Of a stretch of DNA of 5,546 nucleotides, positions 1 through 5,410 are shown in pieces. Origin of the DNA: Deltaproteobacteria bacterium (GTDB taxonomy: Bacteria > Desulfobacterota > JAFDIG01); NCBI GenBank assembly GCA_019308145.1, contig JAFDIG010000165.1, forward strand, positions 1-5,546, in the 5' to 3' direction. Position numbers and translations under genes: made by a program. The notes beneath the pieces are model-generated. The model was given only the letters and a program-made list of their open reading frames with translations, was not told the DNA's origin and did no database searches. Position 1 is the first letter of the stretch. Every line of letters starts with the position of its first letter.

Positions 1-6
1 TTTAGA

Positions 7-81
<75 letters not shown>

Positions 82-88
82 TTTTTTA

Positions 89-164
89 GGCGGCATAGCC
101 AAGTGGCTAAGGCAGCGGTCTGCAAAACCGTTATTCACCGGTTCAAATCCGGTTGCCGCCTCCA
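89..164 (+). tRNA. tRNA-Cys (anticodon GCA)
   Basis: The acceptor stem 89-95 pairs with 154-160. The D stem GCC (98-100) pairs with GGC (111-113). The anticodon stem 115-119 pairs with 127-131, around loop CTGCAAA with anticodon GCA at 122-124. The T stem 137-141 pairs with 149-153, around loop TTCAAAT. The discriminator is T161 and CCA is encoded at 162-164. GCA reads the cysteine codons UGC and UGU. A T-rich seven-base spacer separates it from tRNA-Gly. A strong terminator starts eight bases after the CCA, so this is the last gene of the tRNA transcript. Confidence 0.97.
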
Positions 165-171
165 CGAAATT

Positions 172-205
172 AAAGGGTTAGCAAATAAATGCTAACCCTT
201 TTTTT
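172..205 (+). terminator. Rho-independent terminator of the tRNA operon
   Basis: A perfect 12-bp inverted repeat, AAAGGGTTAGCA (172-183) and TGCTAACCCTTT (190-201), encloses a six-base loop AATAAA. It runs directly into a T tract (199-205). This is a textbook intrinsic terminator closing the Gly-Cys tRNA unit. Because the 5' arm begins with As, the hairpin could also terminate transcripts arriving on the minus strand, but no minus-strand gene is seen here. Confidence 0.93.
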
Positions 206-239
206 GTTTAAACTATTTATATTTTTAAAATCAAAAAAT

Positions 240-267
240 TTGACTTTTTCCTTCAATATAATATATT
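240..267 (+). promoter_or_regulatory. Putative sigma-70 type promoter for the phosphoesterase gene
   Basis: TTGACT (240-245, five of six matches to the -35 consensus) is followed after 16 bases by TATATT (262-267, -10-like). A better -10 word, TATAAT at 257-262, lies only 11 bases from the -35 and is too close to pair with it. The region sits between a strong terminator and a gene with its own Shine-Dalgarno, so a promoter is expected here. The exact -10 hexamer is uncertain because the whole stretch is AT-rich. Confidence 0.5.
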
Positions 268-281
268 TAAGATAAAGTATG

Positions 282-290
282 AAGGAGGTT
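282..290 (+). promoter_or_regulatory. Strong ribosome binding site for the phosphoesterase
   Basis: AAGGAGGTT matches the anti-Shine-Dalgarno complement almost completely. The AGGAGG core (283-288) ends nine bases before ATG 298, which fixes that start. It is by far the best Shine-Dalgarno in the window. Confidence 0.88.
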
Positions 291-297
291 TCGCAAG

Positions 298-774
298 ATG
301 AAAGTTGGTGTTATTTCAGATACTCACGATAACGTTCCTAATATAAAAAGAGCAGTGGAAATATTTAAAAAAGAGAAAGTAGATATGGTTATTCATGCAG
401 GGGATTTTGTTGCTCCCTTTTCTGTTAACCCCTTAAATGAAATGGGGATAGATTATTTAGGTGTCTTTGGCAATAATGATGGAGAAAAGGTAGGGCTGAC
501 CAATACCTCTAAAGGAAGGATAGTCGACCCTCCTCATATAATCAAAGTAGCAGGTAAAAAAATCCTCATCACCCATAAACTTTCTACACCAGAGCTTTTT
601 GCTGGAGCTGAAATTGATCTAATTATCTACGGACATAATCATAAAAAAGAGATAAAAAAAGTTGGTTCTACATTGATTGTTAATCCAGGTGAATGTGGTG
701 GATGGCTAACAGGTAAATCAACAATTGCTATAGTTGATCTTATTGAACTTTCCGCAAAAATAATAGAAATATAA
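298..774 (+). CDS. YfcE/MJ0936-type metallophosphoesterase
   Basis: A 158-residue cytosolic phosphoesterase of the calcineurin-like superfamily, the size usual for the small YfcE/MJ0936 group. Members hydrolyse phosphodiesters using two divalent metals (often Mn), but the physiological substrate is generally unknown and cannot be read from sequence. The metal-ligand motifs appear in family order: D8-x-H10 in ISDTH, GD with D36, GNND with N59 (N60 next to it), TH with H93, and GHNH with H113 and H115. The usual last motif is GHTH, so N114 is a mild variant at a position that is not a ligand. A family-typical NPGE segment lies near residues 129-132. The start is fixed by the strong Shine-Dalgarno at 282-290. 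The gene has its own probable promoter and looks monocistronic, though no intrinsic terminator is visible behind it. Family assignment is firm and substrate is open. Confidence 0.92.
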   Translation: MKVGVISDTHDNVPNIKRAVEIFKKEKVDMVIHAGDFVAPFSVNPLNEMGIDYLGVFGNNDGEKVGLTNTSKGRIVDPPHIIKVAGKKILITHKLSTPELFAGAEIDLIIYGHNHKKEIKKVGSTLIVNPGECGGWLTGKSTIAIVDLIELSAKIIEI

Positions 775-846
775 ATGATTTTGAAATAATTGGTTTATAT
801 TTATTTAGAAATTTATTTTGAAATAGTGAAAATATTGGTTCACAAA

Positions 847-855
847 TGTTAAAAT
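847..855 (+). promoter_or_regulatory. Possible extended -10 promoter element for the xerD operon
   Basis: TGTTAAAAT reads as an extended -10 (TG, one base, then TAAAAT, five of six matches to TATAAT). No good -35 lies 17 bases upstream. An alternative is TATAAA (860-865) with TTGGTT (835-840, spacer 19) or TTCACA (839-844, spacer 15). The 775-978 spacer is so AT-rich that such words are expected by chance. Some promoter here is likely because xerD heads a closely packed run. Confidence 0.3.
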
Positions 856-915
856 TTGGTATAAAAATAAGTAATAATAGATTATAAAAAACAAGGAATC
901 TTTCTCTTATTTTTA

Positions 916-932
916 GGCTGACAAAATCAGCC
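916..932 (+). repeat. Inverted repeat (hairpin 1) in the xerD leader
   Basis: GGCTGA (916-921) and TCAGCC (927-932) form a perfect 6-bp stem, half or more G-C, with loop CAAAA. No T run follows on the + strand, so it is not a standard terminator for the upstream phosphoesterase gene. It stands out because the surrounding spacer is nearly all A and T. It may be a leader-RNA hairpin or a DNA operator; the function is unknown. Confidence 0.6.
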
Positions 933-939
933 AGAACGT

Positions 940-969
940 AATTAGTTCGTTTTTGAAGGTGAACTAATT
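940..969 (+). repeat. Inverted repeat (hairpin 2) ahead of the xerD start
   Basis: AATTAGTTC (940-948) and GAACTAATT (961-969) are perfect 9-base complements around a 12-base loop that carries GAAGGT. The repeat ends nine bases before ATG 979. The only Shine-Dalgarno-like word upstream of xerD (AAGGTGA, 956-962) lies in the loop and enters the 3' arm. A competing shorter pairing exists: GAAC (934-937) with GTTC (945-948). In RNA this could affect initiation of xerD; in DNA it could be a binding site. Only the repeat itself is seen. Confidence 0.6.
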
Positions 970-978
970 GGTTTTACA

Positions 979-1866
979 ATGTTCAATTTAGTTGACATTT
1001 TTCTTAAATATTTAATTGTTGAAAAAGGTCTTTCAAAAAATAGTATCGAAGCCTATAGCAGAGATTTAGGCAGATTTGTTCAATTCCTTAAAGAGAAAGG
1101 TATAAAAGATATTAAGGAAGTAAAAGATCTACACATTATAAATTATTTACATTATCTTTCAAACATTGGTATTTCTCCTCGTTCAAGAGCAAGGCATCTT
1201 TCAGCAATCAGAACATTTTTTAAATTTCTTATTCTTGATAAAATCATTTCCCTTGATCCTTGCGAACATATCTCTTTCCCAAAACAGAGTAAGACTCTTC
1301 CTGAAGTTCTTTCTTATGAAGACGTTAAGCTGCTTCTTTCAGCACCTGATACTTCCAAGCCTTTAGGTATAAGAGATAGGTGTATGTTAGAACTTCTTTA
1401 TGCCACAGGAATCAGGGTCTCAGAACTGGTTCACCTTAAATTAAATGAAGTTAATTTAGATATGGGATTTGTATTGGTTACAGGCAAAGGATCAAAACAG
1501 AGGATGGTCCCTTTAGGAGAGGAGTCTATTCACTGGGTCAGAAGATATATAAAAGAGGTAAGGCCTTTACTTTTAAATAAAAGAATTGCCAATGAATTAT
1601 TTGTAACCAAAAGGGGAAAAAGCATGACGAGGCAGGGGTTTTGGAAATTGATAAAGTTTTATGGTAATAAGGCAGGTATTAAAAAAAGGATTACCCCTCA
1701 TACCCTTCGGCATAGCTTTGCCTCTCATCTTCTTGCTGGTGGTGCAGATTTAAGATCAGTTCAAATAATGCTAGGTCATGAAGATATATCAACCACGCAG
1801 ATCTATACTCACATTGAAGCAGAGCGGATTATGAAGGTTTTTAAAAAATCCCATCCAAGATCTTGA
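979..1866 (+). CDS. xerD: Site-specific tyrosine recombinase XerD
   Basis: A 295-residue recombinase (E. coli XerD has 298). In the Xer system it cuts and rejoins DNA at dif to resolve chromosome dimers at division. The N-terminal SAM-like core-binding domain spans about 3-88 and the catalytic domain about 108-290. All catalytic residues are present: R146 (in ATGIRVSEL), K170 (in GKGSKQR), H241 and R244 (in PHTLRH), H267 (in LGHEDIS) and nucleophile Y276 (in QIYTH). MTRQGFW near 216-222, GADLRSVQ near 255-262 and a short tail ending in HPR favour XerD over XerC. No integrase-type extra domain or nearby att repeats suggest a mobile element. The ATG start fits the family length, but no Shine-Dalgarno is correctly spaced: AAGGTGA ends 16 bases upstream, inside an inverted repeat. 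It heads the tightly packed run with tsaD, two bases downstream. Confidence 0.94.
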   Translation: MFNLVDIFLKYLIVEKGLSKNSIEAYSRDLGRFVQFLKEKGIKDIKEVKDLHIINYLHYLSNIGISPRSRARHLSAIRTFFKFLILDKIISLDPCEHISFPKQSKTLPEVLSYEDVKLLLSAPDTSKPLGIRDRCMLELLYATGIRVSELVHLKLNEVNLDMGFVLVTGKGSKQRMVPLGEESIHWVRRYIKEVRPLLLNKRIANELFVTKRGKSMTRQGFWKLIKFYGNKAGIKKRITPHTLRHSFASHLLAGGADLRSVQIMLGHEDISTTQIYTHIEAERIMKVFKKSHPRS

Positions 1867-1868
1867 AT

Positions 1869-2930
1869 ATGAATATTTTAGGTATAGAGAGTTCATGTGA
1901 TGAAACTGCTGCAGCTATTCAATCAAATAAAGAGCTTTTATCTAATATCGTTGCCTCTCAAGTAAAAGATCATGCCCCTTTTTGGGGTGTAGTCCCAGAA
2001 ATTGCCTCAAGAAAACATTTAGAGTTGATTATTCCTGTTATAAATAAAGCCATTTCAGATGCTAAACTTTCTCTTAACGATATAGAATTAATTGCAGTTA
2101 CCCAGGGCCCTGGTTTAATAGGAGCTCTTTTAGTTGGGGTGCAAGTTGCCAAAAGTATAGCTTATGCTTGTAATTTACCTCTTGTAGGGGTTAATCATCT
2201 GCATGCACATCTTTGGTCTATTTTCCTTGAGAAGCAATATCCTTCATTTCCTTTTATTGGTCTTGTTGTCTCAGGCGGACATACAAATCTTTATAAAGTA
2301 GATGAAGACCATTTTCAACTCCTTGGGCAAAGTAGGGATGATGCTGCAGGGGAAGCCTTTGACAAGATAGCAAAACTATTAAATCTTGAATATCCTGGTG
2401 GGGTTATCATTGACAATTTATCAAAAAAAGGAAACCCTAATGCAATACAATTCCCTCGCGCTTTTTTAAAGGAAGACTCTTTTGAATTTAGTTTTAGCGG
2501 ATTAAAAACTTCTGTTATAAATTTTGTCCGCTCCCACAAGATAATAAAAGATGGAGAAATTGTGGAATTAAACCCTCATTTGATCAAAAAAAATAGAATA
2601 TCACAAGATAAAAGCATGCCAGAGGTTTCCATTTATGATCTATGTGCAAGCTTTCAGGAGGCAATTATAGAAATATTAGTAGAAAAAAGCTTTTTAGCAG
2701 CAAGACGATTTAATATCTCTGATATTGTTATAGCAGGTGGTGTTGCAGCAAATTCGAGATTAAGGGAAAAGATGGAGGAGCGATCCAAAAAAGAGGGGAT
2801 AAGGTTTTATGTTCCAAAACCTTCCTTGTGCACTGACAATGCTGCAATGGTTGCAAGTTATGGTTATTTTTTATTTTCAAAACAAAAGCATAACAAAAAC
2901 TTTATCTTTATGAACCCTTTTTCTCGTTAA
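1869..2930 (+). CDS. tsaD: tRNA N6-adenosine threonylcarbamoyltransferase TsaD
   Basis: A 353-residue Kae1/TsaD (formerly Gcp/YgjD) protein. It transfers the threonylcarbamoyl group of TC-AMP to A37 of ANN-decoding tRNAs, working in the cytosol with TsaB and TsaE, which are not in this window. Diagnostic features are the N-terminal ILGIESSCDETA, metal ligands H110 and H114 in NHLHAHL, VSGGHT (134-139), RDDAAGEAFDK (156-166), FSFSGLKT (207-214), GGVAAN (290-295) and CTDNAA with ligand D323. It is longer than the E. coli protein (337) because of a charged insert of about 26 residues around 222-252, after FSFSGLKT. The usual GGVVPE reads WGVVPE here (W39). ATG 1869 is chosen because it gives the family N terminus; TTG 1863, overlapping the xerD stop, would add two residues. 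There is no clear Shine-Dalgarno, so translation is probably coupled to xerD. Confidence 0.95.
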   Translation: MNILGIESSCDETAAAIQSNKELLSNIVASQVKDHAPFWGVVPEIASRKHLELIIPVINKAISDAKLSLNDIELIAVTQGPGLIGALLVGVQVAKSIAYACNLPLVGVNHLHAHLWSIFLEKQYPSFPFIGLVVSGGHTNLYKVDEDHFQLLGQSRDDAAGEAFDKIAKLLNLEYPGGVIIDNLSKKGNPNAIQFPRAFLKEDSFEFSFSGLKTSVINFVRSHKIIKDGEIVELNPHLIKKNRISQDKSMPEVSIYDLCASFQEAIIEILVEKSFLAARRFNISDIVIAGGVAANSRLREKMEERSKKEGIRFYVPKPSLCTDNAAMVASYGYFLFSKQKHNKNFIFMNPFSR

Positions 2931-2932
2931 AG

Positions 2933-3463
2933 ATGACAGATATAAAAAAAGTAATAGATACTAATCTTTTCCATCACCATTTTAAGGATAGAAGGAATAA
3001 AGATGTAATCATATGCTATTTAACAGAAGAGCATCTTGAAAAAGTGAAAGAGATGTATGATAGCTTTGAACCAAAGGAATGCGCTCAAGGACTGCCTTTT
3101 GAAGAAGAAGAGAAAAGGCATAAATGGTTAAAAAATCTTTTAAAAAATGAATATAATTTAATCGCTCTTATTGACAATAAAGTAGTTGGTCATGCCTGTC
3201 TTATTAATATTGAAAAGGGAAAAACGGCAGAATACCTTGTTTTCGTTCACCAAGATCATCAGAATTGTGGGATAGGGACAGAGTTAACAAAATATATTAA
3301 AGAACTAGCAAAAAGATTATCATATCAAAAGATCTGGCTTACTGTTTCAGCTTTCAACTCTTGTGCAATCTCTGTTTACAAAAAGGCTGGGTTCCATTTT
3401 GTAGGACCAAGAGACTCGGATCGTGAAATGGTAGTAGAGATATATAAAAATCAAATAAAATAA
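2933..3463 (+). CDS. GNAT family N-acetyltransferase
   Basis: A 176-residue single-domain acyl-CoA-dependent acetyltransferase of the Gcn5-related fold. The acetyl-CoA pyrophosphate loop (motif A) is QNCGIG at 110-115, the Q-x-x-G-x-G signature. It follows beta strand YLVFVHQD and precedes a helix rich in Leu and Lys. Motif B is the NSCAISVYKKAGF segment (142-154), followed by a short final strand. Residues 1-24 precede the GNAT fold and include HHH at 14-16. The gene starts two bases after tsaD and stops eleven before the next gene. RimI, which acetylates ribosomal protein S18, is often found near tsaD and tsaB, but the central part (SFEPKE, then an acidic stretch 56-60) does not look like classical RimI. 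The substrate is therefore unknown. No strong Shine-Dalgarno is seen, so expression probably depends on coupling to tsaD. Confidence 0.88.
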   Translation: MTDIKKVIDTNLFHHHFKDRRNKDVIICYLTEEHLEKVKEMYDSFEPKECAQGLPFEEEEKRHKWLKNLLKNEYNLIALIDNKVVGHACLINIEKGKTAEYLVFVHQDHQNCGIGTELTKYIKELAKRLSYQKIWLTVSAFNSCAISVYKKAGFHFVGPRDSDREMVVEIYKNQIK

Positions 3464-3464
3464 T

Positions 3465-3470
3465 AGGTGA
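3465..3470 (+). promoter_or_regulatory. Ribosome binding site of the MshEN-PilT gene
   Basis: AGGTGA matches the 3' half of the Shine-Dalgarno consensus and ends four bases before ATG 3475. It lies in the short gap after the GNAT stop and supports this start. Confidence 0.65.
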
Positions 3471-3474
3471 GTTT

Positions 3475-5058
3475 ATGAATAGATTCAGAAGTAAAAGAGG
3501 AAGACTTGGTGAGTTATTGATAAAAAAAGGTATAATAAATTTGGAGAGCTTGCGAAAAGCTTTAAAGATAGGAGCATTGGAAGGAAAACATTTAGGTAGT
3601 GTACTTATTGAAGAAGGCATTGCTAAACCAAAGGATGTAATTCTTTCCTTAAAAGAACAGATGAATATGCCAGCTGTAAATCTTAAAAATGTAGAAATTC
3701 CTATGGAAGTGCTTAAAATTGTTCCTTTTGAGTTAGTAAAAAAATATAAGATTCTTCCTTTAAAAAAGCAAGACGATAAGCTTATACTTGGGATGGAGAA
3801 TCCTACGCTCAAGGAAGTAATTGAAGATATTGAATTTATAACAGGGCGTTCGGTTATACCTGTTATACTTTTGCAATCTCAGATTAATGCAGCATTAGAA
3901 TTTTTTAATAAGCATGGCTATGCTACAGAAAAATTTAGTGGCAAAGATATTCCAGAAAAAATTATAAAAAAAGAAAAAAGAAGAACAAAAGGAATAGCAG
4001 AGCTTTTTCAAGAACTTGTTTCAAAAAAAGGTCAAGATCTATTCATTACTGCAGGAGCTCCTCCTTCAATACGTGTAGATGGGCATCTTAAACGGCTTGA
4101 TATGGATATTTTAACACCCTCAGACACTGAGAAATTGGCGTATTCCTTATTCTCATCACGACATGAAGAGATATTTAGAAAGTTCAATGAAGTTGAGTTT
4201 GCTTATACTTTAGAGAACATAGGCCGTTTTAGAATCAATGTATTTAGGCAGAGAAATTCAGTTGCTTTGGCTGCACGGGTAATATATGATATTATACCAT
4301 CCTGGGAAGAACTTGCTCTTCCTGAATTCTTAAAAGAATATGCTTATTCTCAACAAGGACTTATACTTATTGGAGGTCCTGCTGGGCATGGAAAAACAAC
4401 AACTTTAGCTGCTATTGTTGATTATATAAATTCAACACGTTCTGCTAATATTATTACTATTGAAGACCCTATTGAATACTTGCATTCCCATAAAAAATCA
4501 AATGTAAACCAAAGAGAGGTAGGTGTAGATACTGAATCTTTTGCAATAGGATTAAAGCATATTTTAAGACAAAGCCCAGATGTAATTGTAATAGGCGAGA
4601 TGCGAGACCCTGAAAGCATGGCAATAGCATTAACTGCTGCGGAAACAGGACATCTTGTCTTAAGTACTATCCATTCCTTTAATGCTATTTCTACTGTTGA
4701 TAGGATCATTGATATGTTTCCATCAAGACAACATGAGCAAATAAGGGCTCAACTTTCAGAGGCTTTGTTATTGATATTGGTCCAAAGACTTGTTCCTATG
4801 GCATCTGGCAAAGGAAGAATATTGGCATATGAAAAGATGGGTCAATGTATTGGATTAAAGAAGGCTATCCGTGAAGCAAAGACTCATACCCTTAGAGGTC
4901 AAAATCTTGGTGCTGTTGATGAGATGATTTCAATTGACGTCTGTTTGTCTAAAATGGTTCAAGAAGGAAAGATTAAGTATGAAGATGGTTTAAAATTTGT
5001 AGATGATATAAATACATATGAGCTTTTGTGTAAAAAAAGAAGAAAAGAGGGCTTATAA
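3475..5058 (+). CDS. MshEN domain-PilT-like type IV pilus motor ATPase fusion
   Basis: A 527-residue secretion/pilus motor ATPase made of two modules. Residues about 8-145 form a MshEN (GspE/PilB N-terminal) domain with two tandem RLGxxL...L..Q type motifs (from R10 and H39), the fold that binds c-di-GMP in MshE. A Lys/Arg-rich linker (about 155-172) leads to a PilT-type module (173-527). The latter has a PAS-like N2 domain (ELFQELVSKKGQDLFITAG onward, IRVDG at 199-203) and a RecA-like core: Walker A GPAGHGKT (301-308, K307), Asp box TIEDPIE (328-334), Walker B DVIVIGEMRD (369-378, E375) and His box ETGHLVLSTIH (390-400, H393 and H400). There is no tetracysteine zinc motif as in PilB/GspE, and the core reads like PilT (NQREV, GEMRD, ALTAAETGHLV, TVDRIIDMFP). 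It is probably a cytoplasmic retraction-type motor at a pilus base, possibly nucleotide-regulated. No other pilus gene is in view. Confidence 0.9.
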   Translation: MNRFRSKRGRLGELLIKKGIINLESLRKALKIGALEGKHLGSVLIEEGIAKPKDVILSLKEQMNMPAVNLKNVEIPMEVLKIVPFELVKKYKILPLKKQDDKLILGMENPTLKEVIEDIEFITGRSVIPVILLQSQINAALEFFNKHGYATEKFSGKDIPEKIIKKEKRRTKGIAELFQELVSKKGQDLFITAGAPPSIRVDGHLKRLDMDILTPSDTEKLAYSLFSSRHEEIFRKFNEVEFAYTLENIGRFRINVFRQRNSVALAARVIYDIIPSWEELALPEFLKEYAYSQQGLILIGGPAGHGKTTTLAAIVDYINSTRSANIITIEDPIEYLHSHKKSNVNQREVGVDTESFAIGLKHILRQSPDVIVIGEMRDPESMAIALTAAETGHLVLSTIHSFNAISTVDRIIDMFPSRQHEQIRAQLSEALLLILVQRLVPMASGKGRILAYEKMGQCIGLKKAIREAKTHTLRGQNLGAVDEMISIDVCLSKMVQEGKIKYEDGLKFVDDINTYELLCKKRRKEGL

Positions 5059-5320
5059 AATAAAAGTTTTAAAAAATATTATTTTAGTGATTCTTTCTCT
5101 TTTATTTTTTCTTGGAACCCTTTCTGCTAAAGAGATTTCATGGAAGGAGTTAAATTCTAAGGTTGTTCAACTTTATCAGCAAAGGCGATATACAGAAGGG
5201 ATTAAAATAGCAAAAGAGGCTTTAAGAGTTGCTAAAGAAAGGTTTGGTCCAGGGCATCCAAATGTTGCGCAATCCTTAAATAATCTTGGCCTTCTATATC
5301 ATGCAAGGCAGATTGAGTGA
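5018..5320 (+). CDS. Exported TPR-repeat protein, N-terminal part (frame interrupted)
   Basis: This 100-codon open frame encodes a Sec signal peptide and the first tetratricopeptide repeats, then hits TGA because of a frame change near 5300. Residues 15-19 are basic, 21-36 form a hydrophobic core, and cleavage is likely after LSA (A37). The absence of a lipobox Cys argues for a periplasmic or secreted product. The mature part has a TPR hairpin (about 42-72) and the start of a kinesin-light-chain-type TPR (FGPGHPNVAQSLNNLGLLY, 76-94). The reading continues in another frame from about 5301. ATG 5018 lies 41 bases inside the upstream ATPase gene and has no Shine-Dalgarno; a good one (AGAGGG, 5046-5051) points instead to in-frame ATA 5060, which gives a classic signal-peptide start. 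TPR proteins are protein-binding scaffolds, and the partner is unknown. The gene is either a pseudogene or carries a sequence error. Confidence 0.72.
   Translation: MSFCVKKEEKRAYKIKVLKNIILVILSLLFFLGTLSAKEISWKELNSKVVQLYQQRRYTEGIKIAKEALRVAKERFGPGHPNVAQSLNNLGLLYHARQIE
5046..5051 (+). promoter_or_regulatory. Shine-Dalgarno-like site pointing to ATA 5060
   Basis: AGAGGG contains GAGG (5047-5050), which ends nine bases before the in-frame ATA at 5060-5062. The stop codon of the ATPase gene (5056-5058) falls between them. No other start codon in the TPR frame is suitably placed: ATG 5018 is upstream, and GTG 5087 would delete half the signal peptide. Confidence 0.45.
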
Positions 5321-5410
5321 AGCAGAATCATTTTATAAACAAGCATTAAAAATAAGAAAAAAATGTTTTGGTGAAAATCATACCGATGTTGCTCAATCCT
5401 TAAATAATCT
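5264..5410 (+). repeat. Near-perfect 23-base direct repeat within the TPR coding region
   Basis: The copies at 5264-5286 and 5388-5410 share GCAATCCTTAAATAATCT-like sequence and differ at one base (G5269 against T5393). Both encode V-A-Q-S-L-N-N-L of successive TPRs. Their spacing is 124 bases, whereas the next TPR unit (Val codon at 5514) follows at exactly 126. The repeat therefore records both recent unit duplication and a two-base loss in the first unit. Confidence 0.85.

Noticed and set aside
827..855. Possible dif site near xerD
   Set aside because: AAATGTTAAAAT resembles the XerD-binding arm TTATGTTAAAT, but the matching XerC arm (GCGCATAA-like) is absent six bases upstream. Resemblance in such AT-rich DNA is expected by chance.
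916..969. Intrinsic terminator for the phosphoesterase gene
   Set aside because: Neither inverted repeat is followed by a proper T run (the first by CAGAACG, the second by GGTTTTAC), and both lie over 140 bases after the stop codon.
1166..1366. 66-codon plus-strand frame within xerD
   Set aside because: It is the alternative frame of xerD. The product is Phe/Leu-rich with no Shine-Dalgarno or family features.
1863..1868. TTG 1863 as the tsaD start
   Set aside because: TTG overlapping the xerD TGA is possible but adds only two residues. ATG 1869 gives the family N terminus MNILGIESSCDET, so it is preferred.
3354..3812. 152-codon minus-strand open frame
   Set aside because: It lies opposite the end of the GNAT gene and the start of the MshEN-PilT gene, both of which have clear family motifs. 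Its translation shows no recognisable domain and has the Ser/Phe/Leu-rich look of an antisense shadow.
4422..4709. Minus-strand open frame inside the ATPase gene
   Set aside because: It is entirely antisense to the Asp box, Walker B and His box of the PilT-type core, and has no independent coding signal.
5280..5320. Programmed ribosomal frameshift in the TPR gene
   Set aside because: The overlap of the two frames contains no A-rich slippery heptamer, no rare-codon or stop-codon slip site like that of prfB, and no evident stimulatory hairpin. The 124-base repeat spacing shows that bases are missing, which fits an indel better.
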